Positions 12,639 through 26,503 of a stretch of DNA of 64,000 nt are shown in pieces; the stretch's first letter is position 1; each line of letters opens with the position of its first letter. The position numbers and the translations under genes are program-made. The notes beneath the pieces are model-generated. The model did not search any database and was not told the DNA's origin. It saw only the letters and a program-made list of their open reading frames with translations. The stretch comes from Deltaproteobacteria bacterium (GTDB taxonomy: Bacteria; SAR324; NAC60-12), in the NCBI GenBank assembly GCA_002685535.1, contig NYXK01000071.1:62001-126000 (forward strand). The letters are read 5' to 3'.

Positions 12639-13501
12639 AAGAGGAAGATACCTAAGCTAGATGTTTGATTTGAAACGGAAGATAGCCATGAACGTGATTG
12701 GAATTGAGTGGAACGTAAGAGAGGATGAAAATGACACAAAGGTTCATGAAGATGATGTTTCACCCAATATATATGCCTAGAGAAGATCTGTTCTCCATTC
12801 AGTGAACTCCGTGAAGATTGCTGCCCAAGATCATGGCTTGAGTGATTGACACTCAGGAGCGACCATCAGATTTTGCAGCTCCGAGGGTCCATGGAGCTAA
12901 GTGTCAACGAAGGACGGCAAATGTAGACACTGGTGTAAGCACCACAGTAAAGCATTTGTACCAAGTAATGGCGATTCAAGGGAGCTTGTCAGCTTGATTT
13001 GAGAAGGCGATGCTAAAGATATGAGGTGAAAGTGGCTGTAACTCGAGAAGTTTGGGTGAATCAGTGATATGCAGAAAGATGGTTTGAGTAAGCAGTGCAT
13101 CCCGAGGTGCCATAGAATGGAGTAAATGGTAATAAATGAATTGGTACCGTTCAAAATGGTAGGATCTGATTGAATTGAGATGCCTATCCAGCGTCAATCT
13201 GACTTCACTGGCTGTGAGCTCGAGGATGAGAGCTAGAGAGATGCGAGATGGCGTTGCGTCGTTCAGCGGCCGCTAGCGCTAGACAGAGTGACAGCACGTG
13301 ATTGGCCCAATAAGCGAAGACGCCACAGCCCAATTTTTGGTGAGGCCGTCGGCATCTTCATGACCCCGCCATCATCAAAAAATATCGAGCTCGACGACCA
13401 ATTCGGACAACCGCGACAACACAGGACCCTCGATATCGGGCCTTACACACCTGCGCATCATCTCTCAAACTATCGAGAATGATCAAGCAACAATTATCGA
13501 C

Positions 13502-16500
13502 ATGTCTGACAATGCTGACCCGGTGATTGGGTGGGTGCTGGGCGAGCTGCGCAAGGCTGCAAATGAAGGTGAGTCGATGACTTTTGGTCGATACCTTAGA
13601 GCTTGGGTGGCTTTTGCTGCATGGAAGTGGAGATCTGGCGCGACAACGCAATTGGAGAATGTTTGATTTCGATGGAGGCCTGCCAGAGCTGGGTGTGCAG
13701 AGCGTGGTTCGATGTGCTGTGCTGTGCTGGTTCAGTGGTCGTTCTCCGTGCCCACTCTCCTCTCTTCGGCGGGGTTGCAGTCATCTCACGTGATCACTTT
13801 CAAACTGGCTTTGCTCGGGTGAGCTGCTATGTATTTCCTGGGAGTGCCAAAGCCATCTGCCAGAGCTCGGTCTCTGAGTTTTCCCTACTGTTATGTAATC
13901 GGTTCAGCGCTCAATGCCATCGGCGTGGTGTATGGTTTACCAAGGCCAAAGCTAACAATCACGACCAGGCATCTCTATTAATGAACTCTCTGACCTCCTC
14001 GACAAGTCTTCCAGTCCAGATCAAGATGCAAAAAATGCTACGTGGAAGGCTCTCACGGCCAGAACCGACGTCCACTTCATCGACGAGACCAAGACGCCCT
14101 TGCAAAATTTGACCATGACGGATGTGTTGCTTGTGGGCCAAGGAGATGTACGAATCCGAGCAGCGACACAGAATGTCAATAGAGCTGCAGCCGCGTCGAA
14201 TGCTCTGGTTACATCCATTGAGTCTGATACAGAACTTGAGGTGAGCTTTGACTCCAAACAGACAGAAGAGTACCCGATTGACACAACAAAGCAGAATGAT
14301 CAGCCCGAACCACCACCTCCCAAGAAAAGGGGTCGCCCTCCAAAAGCAAAGAAGGATGTGTCAGTAGCGACCCCTCTCACAGCCAGCCAGCCACCTGCTT
14401 TCAATTCCCTCGCTGCTTCCTCTCGGTCGACTCGGCGTCGATCGCAGCTTGGCATTCAATCCAGTCCTATGACTCCCCAGGACCTGCCCTCATCCACGAA
14501 TACGCCATCCACCTCCGTATCTCGTACTACTCGCCGTCGAAAGCAGGTTACTTCTAGCTCTTTGCCTCTGCATGAGTCGGCGTCTCTTGAGAAAGCTACG
14601 ACTGCCGAACCTCGCAAGATACGACGTCAATCAGAAGCTCTGGTCACTCAACAACCAACAAGCCCCGAGAACGATACCGCTGCTGTCGACTCTAGTGTAA
14701 CTCAGCATCAGGTAGACTATACAAACGCGCCAAGTATACCTGCGTCTCATGGAAGCCGTCAGCCGTCTCAAGATGCTGTTGACCACGAGTACCAGCCAGC
14801 CCAATCAGCCACGACTTTTGCGGACCCTGATACAATTGTCGTGGACTCAGGCGTCGGAGTACCCAAGGAGAGCACACCTGTATCTCAACGACAGGAAGCA
14901 ACCGAATCACTTGCTTTTGTAGCTGACGACAATTTCATGTCGAATCTTCCTCCGTCGCCCGAAGCCTCTACCGGCCCCCCAATGTCCTCTCTTCACAATG
15001 TCATTGGCTCCAATGAATACACTAGTGGAGGTTCCATCGAAGCTCCCGTCTCAATGTCCCCACCTCCATTTTTCCCTCCTCAAGTCGCTACATCTCCAAT
15101 GGAGCCTACTCCGGAACCCCTGGACGAAGACGATCCAGTTGAGCCTACAGAGCCAATACAGCGTCGCTCCAGTAGTCGATTCAGTGCTGCCGAGCTACTA
15201 CCAGAGGCAACCTTCACTTCACAAGCCGATATGGACTGGGAAGATGGCAAGGATGGAGTTTACGTAAATCCACCAGGCGTCAAGGTCAAGAAGCCGCAAC
15301 ATTTCAAAAAGAAGAAACACTCCACCTTGGTTGTATTCAGATCACCAAAGCTCAAGGATCCGAATCGATTAATGAATGGCAAGGATACTTGGCAAGAACG
15401 AATCATGCCAGTAGTGACACAAGCACGACTCACATCTGCGGATGATGCAGTTGAGCAAGGCTTAGTCCCCAAACTGAATAAGAAGCGCAAAGCCGACTTG
15501 GAGGTAGAACCAACACCAAGGAAGAAGGTGGTCAAGAAGCGTGCTCCTGCTGAAGGCGAAATTGACCCGTCTTTGGCTCAGGAATGGGGTGAGGGCTATC
15601 CGAATGACGACTCTGAAAGCGAATACTCCGGAATATCAATCCTTGAAGCCGATGTTCCGCCTGTGCCTGAGAACCCCAGCAGCTGGTCAACAGTCTGGAC
15701 ACGTGATGGCGCTGAGGAAGCCAGACTTAATACCAATCATCGGAATTTCAACCACAATGATCGTGCAAGCTCATTCACACCATCTGACTCACAGACCCCT
15801 TATGGATCTCCCTCTCCTGTTGACTTCGACGATTCTACGACATCTCGAATGGCAGCAAGCAACCTAAACTCACAAAGTGCTGGGCCCCAGCCGCCTCCGA
15901 TGGATCCTCTCCTCTCTATTACTTCTAGCGCTCCCGCACCTTCACCTATACAAGACTCGCATCCTCCTTTCACACCAAGCAAAAAAGGTGTCCTCACTCT
16001 GCCAGCCTTCACACCACCTCCAGCACGGACCTATAGGAGCCCTTATGCACCTGTCGAGTCTGCGGGCCCTGTCGGATTTAGCGCAAATGTCGAGTCGAGA
16101 ACTAGCGATGGCTATGCCCAACCCCAGATCTCCCCGTTTGCTTCGTTTGGCAAATCTACAACACCCATCACTGTGGTCCAGTCCTCTCTTGCCACCGAGC
16201 AACGAGAATCCTCAGCCGCATCTGTGGAGAAATTTCCTGCTCTGAAGGTTCTTCAGTCCAGTAATAAGGTGCCATCCTACAGATCACCATACGCTCCACC
16301 AACGCAGAACTCAGAGATATTATCTGAGAGTCCCGCTGCTGGTACCTTACCCAATTCCCACCAACACGTTCTGAATGGCTCTGCACTCACCCAAGCCACT
16401 GCGGAGACTCCAGCGAGCACGCAGACCGCAGGTTCCCAGTCAAGCGCTACAGTCAAGGACATAGTTCGACCGACTGAACCATTTACAGTCGCGACTGAGG

Positions 16501-19500
16501 CGAGACCAGGCATCGCTAGCGCAGGCGATTCTTCTACACCTGGTGATGTTGCAGACTTTCTTAGCTTCATGGAACGAGATCTTTCAACGCCTAGCGGAAG
16601 TAAAGAGGGTAAAGGAGTTCGAGGGAGGTCAAGCACTCATGGAAATTCACGTGGTAGAGGTCAAGGAGGCACACGCGCCGGTCGTGGTAGAGCTCGCGGT
16701 AAAGACAAAACACTTATTCCACCTGCAGCAGATCAAACTGCCGTCTCATCAAGCGGTATAGTTGGTAGCACAGCTTACATTCCCTTGGGTACTGGTGGCA
16801 CACCAGAGTTTACTTCTGTCCCCGCTCTAGCTGGAGAACAATTGCTAGTTCCGGATACGCCAACACAGGGAGCTTCTCAGACAACTTCTGATAATGTATC
16901 TAGCGTTCTCGAGAGCCTCCGTACAGCTGCCTTGAACGGACCTTACCCAATGGTACCGCTTGATTTCGTTCCCCAGACTGCCTTCCATCAGGCCCCGCCT
17001 CAAAGTCAGAGTCTTGATAATGCCCCAATGTCAGACTACGGAACGCCCAGTTTTGTTCAGCCTGGTATTATTCCAACCACGGAAGTTGAGCACGCGGATA
17101 GTTGGATGGCCAATAGGATTGAGCAAAACATACCCGAGACACCGGCGCAATCTGCAACCAGGGACGCTGACGGAGAGGTCAACATGATGGAAACACCGCA
17201 AACGACCCCATCCCAGTCAAAAGCTCCAGGAATTCGAAGCGCAAAATCTAAAGCTAATACTATACCAAACTCCAAACGTACCCCTGCATTGAAAACAACA
17301 AAAGTCCGATCCGATCCAGACGAAAGGTTGAGGATCAAGGTCGCCGAAGCTCAGGATGTTGAGGTTGCTGACGGAGCGACCAAATTTCCGTGCATCTACA
17401 AAGATGCTGTCGGCAACCTGGTTCTGTCAAGCGATCAGAAGTTCTTGGATTTCGTTGCCCTCACTCAAACCCCACCTGAGTTGCCTATAGCTAGCATGAA
17501 GGTGTTCCATATCAATGGCAACCCAATCATGTCTGCAAAAGGTTCGTTTCCAATGGAATTGCATATCAAGACAAAGGATGAGAAGAATAGAAAGAGAGCT
17601 TATCGCTTCACCTATGCCTCAGCAGAGACTGATGCTGCACAAGAGATGCGCACGAAGATCGTCACGGCAATGATCGCCTCGGAATTCACTGCTGGTGATT
17701 TTGCCAGCGTCGCCGAGGCTCAGGCAGCAAAGGTCCGACCCTTCCTATGTGAGCTCTGCGGTGATAGATTCAAGAATCCAAACGGCTTGGAGTACCATCT
17801 GAACAAGGCCAAGACCAAGTGCAATCCAAATTGGGATCCAGAGGCCGACACTGGGAAGAGAGTGTATCGGAGAAAATCCAAAGGGGATAAAGTTGTCTCT
17901 TCAGAGGGTGCCCCGCGTACACCTCGGAAGAAGAAACCCAAGGCACGTAATGTACAGGATGAAGACGATTTGGGATCAACCACTAGCGAAGAGGAACCAG
18001 TCCTTATTCCCCGATCGGCGAGAAGGGTCACATCAGAGAGAGTCCTCGACTCCGATGGTGAAGAAGCACCTCGCTCTACACGACCTGCAAGAAAGTCGAA
18101 ACAAGTCGAAGATGACGATCTAGATGCGGACGGCGACTCCGATGATTCCATTTTCAACTGGGCTCGCAACAATGCGACATCTGGGTATGCCAAGTCACGT
18201 CGATCTGCCAGCGTCTCAGAAACACCTCGTCCACCGCGATCAGCCAACAAGTCAACCTCAAAGCGAAAGCAAACTGGAAATTTAGATGCCGACGAAGATA
18301 GCGATGCATCTCTGGTGGAATGGTTCGAGAAGCATGGAAAAATTGATTCCAATGCTCCAGCTTCAACAAAGACTCCAAGAATATACAAAGCTTTGAATCG
18401 CGAAGCCGAGGTCGCTGATCAAATCGTCAAAGAGTTTGCCGATCGCATTCGTGATGGGGAAGAAGAGATCTTTGGCCTCGCCATCACCCCTACTTCTCAA
18501 CTGACTACTGCTTACGAGATTGCAACTAGCATGACCTGCAAGGAACTGAACAGCAAGTGGTACGAAGAGGTTGTGACACAATTGGTGCAGAGAAACGAGG
18601 GTATGTTCCCAGCTGAAAATAGTGTATGGTTTGCCAGTGTGGCTATCTGGTTGAAGCAACATCCTCTTACCACGGTCCTTCCGGAATCCAAGTTCTGTAA
18701 TATGGCTGTAGACGACCTTGTTGCATCGAAAACCTTTACTAGAGTGGTGTTCGAGTTCAAAGACCGGAATCGCAATCCCAGATCTATCACTCGCAGCATT
18801 CTTACAGCAAATGGGCTAGATATGAGCACTCAGCGTGCTGATCTAATCAAGGAGCTGGTCCAAGAAAGCCATCCAAAGGCATACGTTCCCTCTCAACTAG
18901 CGCCGCCACCGTCTGCGCTTGACAAGTTGCAAGCCGTTGTTGCCCGGCTGCTTCCCAGCCTGACTGTCTTGGCGGATTCCCAGGAAGAAGATCGAGATGA
19001 GTCTCCGATTCCTGATTTCGGCGATGATTCGGACTCAGATGACTTCATGGAAGATGCCCAAGCAGATGTTGAAAGCCAAGAAAGCGAGGACGATATGGAT
19101 CTGGATGAGGAAGAAGATCCAGTCTCTGCACTTTCTGAAACCAAGAAGTCAAAGAAGCGGGACCGTACATCGACTGGCATTGGTCCAAAGCGACGACGAG
19201 ACGCAGGACACAACGCCAAGATTTCAGAAGGTGTGCGAAGACGATTCGCCGAGATCAGAGCTGGTGGTGAGAACCCGTATCCATGGCACATCAAGACGAA
19301 GACAAAGTATGTTTCAGCTGCCGAGCGACTAAAGATCAACGAGGACAAGAAACGTCGAGACCAGGAAACTGCTGCTGCCAAGCGAGCATGTTGGGGAACC
19401 GCTCTGGCATACATGCCCAATACCGAAACTGGTGCTTGGGATCAGATTCCTATTCCGCATGGAAACTGGATGATGGACGACAAGACGAGCAAATCGAGAT

Positions 19501-22190
19501 ACGCAAGACGTCAGCGTCTACCTGAGCCGATCACCTTTCTGCAAGCCCTCGACGGATCGTGGTCAGTCCGGCCCTTTGGTCATGGAGTCAATCCTATCTA
19601 TTCACGACCATCACGCCGAGCAGAAGGAAACCCAACTCATCACCTCTACCTCAATCGTATCGAAAACAGCCATCGTCCTATAGTCTACCCTCCAGTAAAG
19701 AACCGAGTCAACCTTCCGGCAGTGCCATCTAGACGTCTCCTGGAGGCGGTGGAATCTGGCAGACCAATCGACGAGAAAACCGGTCTGCCAGTTGTGTCCC
19801 GATATGCTGCTACAAGAAAGAGACGCGCCTCTTCTGCCATGTCGCCCGAAACTGACGAGCAGCCTGCACCGAAGAGAAAGAGACGTGCTGCATCTGTCCG
19901 ATTTGCGGGCCTTGACTCCGACGAAGACTCACCAAGCGGGATTATCTCCAGGGCGACAGGTAAGCCACTTCGTCGCTATTCGAGAAATTTCCCCAAGCAA
20001 GTCTTTGTGCCGGTTGTTGGCGATCCAAGATTGTCTGGATCAAGGAGCTTTCCAGCTAGAAAATCCTCCAGAAAGCCCAAATTTACCGAGGTCGAAATCT
20101 TGAATTTCTACGAGCCAAAGAAATTGGCTGCTGGTGGGCCGAGAAACCCTGGCTTGGACACTATACCAGCACAGTATGGATTGGATGCACCAAATGGACC
20201 ATCGGACTGGAATTACTCGCCTGTTTACAGTGGCATCATTTTCATCGCCGCTGGATTTGTCAGTGAGGATCAAGAGCCTGGTAACAGTTCTTGGACGGTC
20301 AAACAATTGGACACATATCGACCAGCAGACTACAGTCTCAGATGGGACGACGCCACTGCATTCACCGCCGAGGATCTTCCGTACTCCGATTTGCAGGAAG
20401 AGAGTTCGTGGAATCCCGGACTCGGCATTTCTGGATATAATGGTGCAGACTTCAATGCGGAAAATGCCGTTGATTTGATGTCAGATGACGAAGTCGAGGA
20501 ATACGAGGAGCCGAAACGCAAGCGTCAACGAAAGGATCCCAAAGAAGCCAAACAAGGAAAGCAAGCAAAGGACGATAGAGGCGAGAAGTACAGCTATGTC
20601 CGACAACACACTGCTCTAGCCATGGATTTCGTCGACCTCTTCGAGGATCCTGTCGTAGCTGGAAAGTACTTTGGCGTTGAGATCGGCACACCTAACGAGT
20701 CAACTTTGAAGCGATCAAGAAACCTCGGCAGCAACATCATGTTACCAGACATGGAGAGTCGATTTGCGGTATCTGTCATGGTCATCCGTATCCTCACAGG
20801 TGGCCTTGATCTTCAAGTCGACTGGATCCTCGTCTCGCAAATGTTCCCAGAATACTCTTTGAACTTCCTCAAGAAAGTCTGGAACGGCATCCTCCTGCGG
20901 AAGAAGCCGGCCATTCTGAGACTTGAGGACCAATTCCGTGAGAAGTTCCTCGTTGCGTATCAGGAGAATGAAATACCACGCATCAATTACGAGCGCTTGA
21001 CCGAGTATCCGTGGGCCGAGCTCGTCGAATGGGTGATAAGGACCACCGATTGCTCGATGAACAACAAGACCATCTTCCTTCCATCGACCAGAGAGGAGGT
21101 CGTCGAAGATTACGATCTCCGCGAAGCCAAAGAGGATGGCTGCCCATGGCGAGAAAACTACTTCAGTATCACCACCGCAGTCTACAAACGCATCATGGCA
21201 TCAGCTGCAGTCTCACACGCCATCCCCTTCCAACCACGTAAACGCCACCGTAGCCTCGACAACGAAATTGACGACTTCGCCGTCTGTAGATCCTGGGTCC
21301 GCGTCGCTGCCATCACGCCCAACGAAGACTGGAACCGCGACTTCGCCAAAAGCAAACTCGCGTCGTTCAACAGATCTCTCCTCTCCGACGTCCTCGACAG
21401 TCTCACCTCGCAGAAAATCGTCAAGAAGCGCGCCGCCAACAAAGCCAAGAACGGCCGCGTCTACGAGATCCACGATACGTGGTCTACCTCGCTCCGTCGG
21501 CACATGAAAGAGAGCCAATTCATCGAAGCAGTCACCTTCAAGCGCTGGATGGACGCACAATTCGCTTCAGGCGTACAATCCGTCAAAGCCGATTATTTCG
21601 CCAACGAGGGCACAATCATGTGTCTCACGTCCCTCCAAGCACACGGTCGTATTCGTTTCTTAGGAGCTGATATCCCGATGAACAGATTCGGACTCGGGGA
21701 TGGCGGGTATGAAACCAAGAAGATCCCGAAGGAGAGATTGCGGTTTACTATCGATATCTATCCTACCTCTGAATACATCTTCGATGATTCGAACCCCGTA
21801 CTGTCGAATATCCTGTTTCGGGACCCGCCGCGTGGTGGCGAGCAAGGCGAGATTCCGATCTGGTATGGATTGACGGGGAAGCCGATTTGGCGGGTCTGGT
21901 ATAAGATTCTTGCTGCTGTGGGGCAGGTTGTTGCGTTGAGAGCCGGGGTTAACATCACTGGCTTGAAGGAGAGCTTTAGGGTTACGTTGGAGGATTGGGA
22001 GTGGAGGTTGTTGTTGGAGTGGGGTGTTGAGGTGGGGATGTTTGTGAGGCTGGGGGAGGAGGGTATGGGTGGGGGAGGTGAGGGATGGAGTGTGGGGGAG
22101 TGGTGGTGGGCCGTCGTTGGGAGTGGGTGGTTGGATGGGGAGGGGATGGGGATGGCTGTTGACCAGGGTGGGGTTGGAGCGGTGCTTTGA
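13502..22190 (+). CDS. Very large (~2,762 aa) nuclear protein, possibly a TFIIIC Tfc3-like (B-block-binding) subunit; join(13502..13568,13969..22190)
   Basis: Winged-helix-like N-terminus MSDNADPVIGWVLGELRKAANEGISINELSDLLDK...; AT-hook-like PKKRGRPPKAKK; C2H2-like FLCELCGDRFKNPNGLEYHLNKAKTKC; C-terminal winged-helix-like LLSDVLDSLTSQKIVKKRA..GRVYEIHDTWSTSLRR. CDS and splice are strong; functional name is tentative. Confidence 0.6.
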
Positions 22191-23038
22191 TTTCTGGTCA
22201 TTGCCATCGGGCTTTTGGAGATGGCGGAAGTGGATGGGGAGTGTATGATACGAACATGGTCTGGTAAGGAGGGGTTGCTTTGATATATCGCTTTCGTCTA
22301 CAGCGATGGCGTTTTCGACTGGATATGCAAGTGTATTTTCTCCATTGCATGCTCTGCCTGAGGCGTTGGGGGAATCAAGCATTTGCAGGCGCATAATCGA
22401 GTGATCATACACGGGTCTGGAACTGGTGTTGCATGTATTTCATAGACATGCGAGCACACTGCGTGATCTTGAGGTGCAATTTGTAGAAAATGTATGATTG
22501 AATGGATCTGTAAATCGGTCCTACTGTCTTTCTATATCTGCAAATATACTGGCATATGAAGTAAATATCACGTAGCATCCTCGTTGAATCGAGGTTGTTG
22601 AGAAGTGAGCACGCTCACGAAGGTCATTGAGTAAAACACGGTCTGCAGACGACCTGAGTCGGATTCATTGTGGCAGAACATTGTATTCTGTCATCAATAC
22701 GGATCGTGTTCTAGTCTGGGAATCTGGGAGTGCTATTCATACTTTTGAAAACACATCATGGAGTCTCCCATGTCCAGGTTCTCAGTAGGGACATGAGTAT
22801 ATGACCCGCCAATAATTATGGTCTCCTCCTCTTCCCCCGTCCTTTCTCGTTCCCTTCCCAAGCCTCAGATAGAAAAAAAAACGTCGACTTCCGGTCATAC
22901 AAAAAAACAACACAGACACGCACGCAAATACAAAGAACCATTCCAGGAATACAACTTTCGACCCAAACCTCGAGATCTCTCAAAGGATCACACCAGTCCT
23001 TGGAAATCCCAAAAAAATGTGCACCCACACCCCTACTT

Positions 23039-23323
23039 CTACACCCCCCAAGTCCCGCGGCATTTTCTACAGCAATACGACCTACAATAACCATACCCAC
23101 TACTACCCAACCTGCATATCTCTCTCACAGAATCAGGCGCAGTAACTCGTTCAAGCACAAGCTCAGGCTCAGGCTCAAAGGTTCGAGATGGTGAAAGCAC
23201 AATCCGCGAAGTATCACTATACTTCAGTATTCCAGGCGCCGTGTCGCTGTGGGAGGAAAAACCTTTTGGGTTCATGTCCGGATTCGTATCCATAACCATC
23301 AGGTCAAACTCTTTGGAAGCCAT
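23039..23323 (-). CDS. Possible small orphan protein (MASKEFDLMVMDTNPDMNPKGF...), 3' end uncertain
   Basis: ORF preceded on its strand by a ~250-nt pyrimidine-rich stretch resembling a fungal 5' leader; no family recognised. Confidence 0.25.
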   Translation of the reverse strand: MASKEFDLMVMDTNPDMNPKGFSSHSDTAPGILKYSDTSRIVLSPSRTFEPEPELVLERVTAPDSVREICRLGSSGYGYCRSYCCRKCRGTWGV

Positions 23324-24008
23324 ATTGGGGTGGTTATGGCTATGTTCCTGTTTTTGGTTGGGCGATTTGGGGCTGGGTTGGGTGGTGGGTTTGGAAGGGG
23401 GAGAGGGCGAGGTTAAGGGCGAGGTTGAGGTTCAGGTTGAAGGGTGTGGTGTGGGAAGGGGGAGGGGGAAGAATGTGAATGAAAGTGAAATAGGAGGAAT
23501 TTTTGGAAGGAATGGAGGATGAGGAGCGTGGAGAGACAAAGCGGGGGAGGGCGAAATCTAGAGTGTAGCAGGTGTAGGCTTGGGGTCATTAGGGGAAGGT
23601 TTTGTAGCATGTTTTTAGAACCGTAATCTTCTTAATTCTATGTCTGTGATTGTGAAAAGCTTAAAAGATATCATACGTCTCAAGCTGAGAAGTCTCTTTC
23701 TTTCAATATTCATTTTTCACGTCTTTGTAGATGATTCCTAATTTTCCCCAGTTCTTCTGCTGTAGCTCCATGTTTGCCAGTGGTGAATGGACACGGCCAG
23801 GAAAATGGTGGAACAAGCATTCACCGACTTTGTTCAATTGAAAGGGAGCGAATCTAATAACTATAAGAGCTCTCATCCTTGCAGCCACAACCAAATTTCA
23901 TCTTCTGTTACTTGTCCGATTCTCTAATTGAAGGTGAGACCCCGTCAACCGAAGCCCAGTCTTGCGCTCGAAAGCAAGATCAACAAATCTACCAAACACG
24001 CAGGACTA

Positions 24009-24202
24009 TGTCTGAACAAGATCAAAACAAACCAGTCTCTTCATGCACTCAGTCGAGCAAATCATCCTCGGCAAATACAACAATAACGGCGTTTAGCAGT
24101 GGCGCTCAGCTGAAGATCGAGTACGAATGCAACTGCAAGGTACATAGCGAGCAGTGTCGAATGAAGAAAGCTACTTGGGTCAAAGACCGGAAGAGGATGT
24201 AG
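24009..24202 (+). CDS. Possible small Ser/Lys-rich orphan protein (64 aa from internal ATG)
   Basis: ATG MSEQDQNKPVSSCTQSSKSS...ECNCKVHSEQCRMKKATWVKDRKRM*; no family recognised. Confidence 0.2.
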
Positions 24203-24630
24203 CTTGGAGGCATGTAAGTGATGGTGTAGAGGAAGGGGAATGTTGATATTCGGGAGGTAATGGATGATGGGCGTGATGAGCATGGCTTTTTGTAAAATAC
24301 TCTCGACACAAGAGAGCTGTGCTTGAGGCTAGGATAAAAATTCTGCATATGAAGTACCTTCGCCGTAACTGTTCTGCTATGGTAATCTCTAGACACTTGA
24401 TTCATGCCCCCTCTGTTTCGGGATACATCTCAAAGGGATCAGTGCCAGTTGTGACGCTCTCAACAGTTTTCGACTTCTTTGAATCATGGGGTGCTGAATC
24501 ATGAGGTGAAGTGTATCAAGCGTCAACTTCTTTCGATCCACGCTTCAAAGCCGACCTGCCAGTAACCGCCGCCTAGTTGACATCCGAGCAGTCACCAGCC
24601 CCCGAAGAACTTTCAGACCCCGCTCCGCCA

Positions 24631-24639
24631 CTATATAAC
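24631..24639 (+). promoter_or_regulatory. TATA-like box (ctatataac) ~80 bp upstream of ORF 24719
   Basis: ctatataac followed by pyrimidine-rich stretch and gtcaacATGG start context. Confidence 0.5.
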
Positions 24640-24718
24640 CTGTCGAGCGTTCCTCTCTGCTTGTTATCCCTCAACATCAACTATTAAACAGATTTCAGAA
24701 CATAGATACAACGTCAAC

Positions 24719-25198
24719 ATGGAACAAGAAAGATGTATCAGCGGCACTGAAGTTGCTAAATTTGCTAAGGAAACAACCTCAACGTCTCGCAAGGGAACTA
24801 CCGACCCAGACATTGGCGCTATCATCCACTCGTCTAAATGTGATTCCATAACACCTGTCCAAGCGAAGTCAGAAAGTGTCGCGATGGCAAAGGATGCCAC
24901 GGCCGAGGTATCGAAAACGTCTCAGGAATCTGAGAAATCCAAGAGCGTCCAGGTGTCAAAAAATTATGAAGATGAGGTAACGATGAAGGGCTCAGAGCAG
25001 GCAATTTTGATCGTCAAAAGCCGCGAAGAAGAAGTAAGTGGAGAAGAAGAGTATCGAGAGTTCCAAGCTGCCTCCCAGAGTACACAAGAGTTACTACTGC
25101 CGCGACGGTCTGGAGTGGGGGCGCGTGGCCAGGAATTGGCGTTAAACCTGGAATTGGCTTCACACCTGGAAGGAGTTTCATTTATGGTATGGGCATGA
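24719..25198 (+). CDS. Low-complexity Ser/Lys/Glu-rich orphan protein, 159 aa (3' structure uncertain)
   Basis: Intact ATG ORF with TATA-like promoter; a +1-frame alternative 3' segment exists (see findings). Confidence 0.4.
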   Translation: MEQERCISGTEVAKFAKETTSTSRKGTTDPDIGAIIHSSKCDSITPVQAKSESVAMAKDATAEVSKTSQESEKSKSVQVSKNYEDEVTMKGSEQAILIVKSREEEVSGEEEYREFQAASQSTQELLLPRRSGVGARGQELALNLELASHLEGVSFMVWA

Positions 25199-26495
25199 AG
25201 CCTTGGAATCTTCAAAGCTCTATACCCAAGCCTGGAAACTAGTATGCCATGTTTCTGGAAAAAGGATACTTGGACCATGTCAGCGCTGGAGATGTCCGTG
25301 TAAAAGGTGGAGGAGAACTTTTCTTAGCCAGACGCCATTGTATGTTACATTATATCAGATGATATGACCCGAAGAAACGAATCTCAATTATAATTGATAA
25401 TTGGGTACGCTGAAGAAGCAGTCATTCATATGCTGTGTCGGGAGGGTTCGTGCCTCCGTCATCTTTAAAAACCATTGCACATTGCACATCGTAAATTTAA
25501 CATTTTATTGTCACTTGTGGGTGGTTGGAGTTAGTCATACCGATGGACTGATATTGATATGGCTGGTACTATGATTGAGGAATTGAGTTGCATCGAGACG
25601 AAGCCTGGTATAACTCACCAGCTGTACATACTGAAGGAGGTCAGCAGCCTCCAAGCTACACTCACACTTTGTTTATCGTTTGCTTTCGATTATGTCTTAT
25701 ATCACAGTGCGTCCTACGTAACAAGATATGTCATCTCGTGTGAGCGTTGATTGGAACATATAGTGACTACTACTGGTTCCTGGGTCTTGTACCACATGGT
25801 TCGTACTCAAAGATCTGCCGATTTTACGTGCTGATAATGATTGCCAAGAGCGCCCACGGTAAGCAGATTGCATTTTTTGAAACGGTGGATGCGATCTACA
25901 GTATGCTGGTAATTGATGCTAAGTACGCCGATGATCAGCCCTATGGCTCCAGCAAAATGCTAGCCGAGCAGTCGACAGGATCCGTGACGGAATGATCTCG
26001 GAATGCCCATTGAAACAACCGGACTCATGCGCGGGGAGCTAACATGGCTAGTATGACTAGGCTTGAAACTCTTAAGGCATGTCAGTTATAGAGAATTCAG
26101 CACCTGTACGAACATTTGAGGGGAACCTCTGGACTAATTCCCAACAGATATGATCATCGACCACCTGTCAAATTCTCTAGCACTACAGCGCAGTCGCTTC
26201 CGACTCGAATTGTTCAAGTTTTCCAAGTTCCCGGCAGTATCTTTGGAGGAACTTGCAAGCAATTTTCCCGGCATTTATCCACGCATACCTAGGGACATCT
26301 GAAGGGGATCGTCGCTTGGCAGCACGGCAGTATTACCAAAATGGGCTTTCGAAGCAAACACAGGTTGAGCCGATGTTTCCCCGCGCCACTTTCGAGCCAT
26401 TTCAGAGCGGAGGCACTGTCGGTATAGACAGGGTTGTGATCCAGAGAAAGAAGTACTGGTAGGACCACAATGGTGGATTAAAGTGACTACAAGCT

Positions 26496-26503
26496 GTATA
26501 TAA
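26496..26503 (+). promoter_or_regulatory. TATA-like box for the esterase gene
   Basis: gtatataag ~90 bp upstream of ATG 26590. Confidence 0.5.

Noticed and set aside
17720-18388. 222-aa minus ORF inside the giant gene
   Set aside because: Antisense of Asp/Ser/Arg-rich coding sequence; Ser/Leu/Phe-rich shadow ORF.
21660-22412. 250-aa minus ORF overlapping the end of the giant gene
   Set aside because: Antisense of a G-rich coding region; low-complexity Pro/His/Leu translation with no domain features.
25559-26462. Possible fragmented gene between the orphan gene and the esterase
   Set aside because: Several short frames, but I could not assemble a continuous model or recognise a family.
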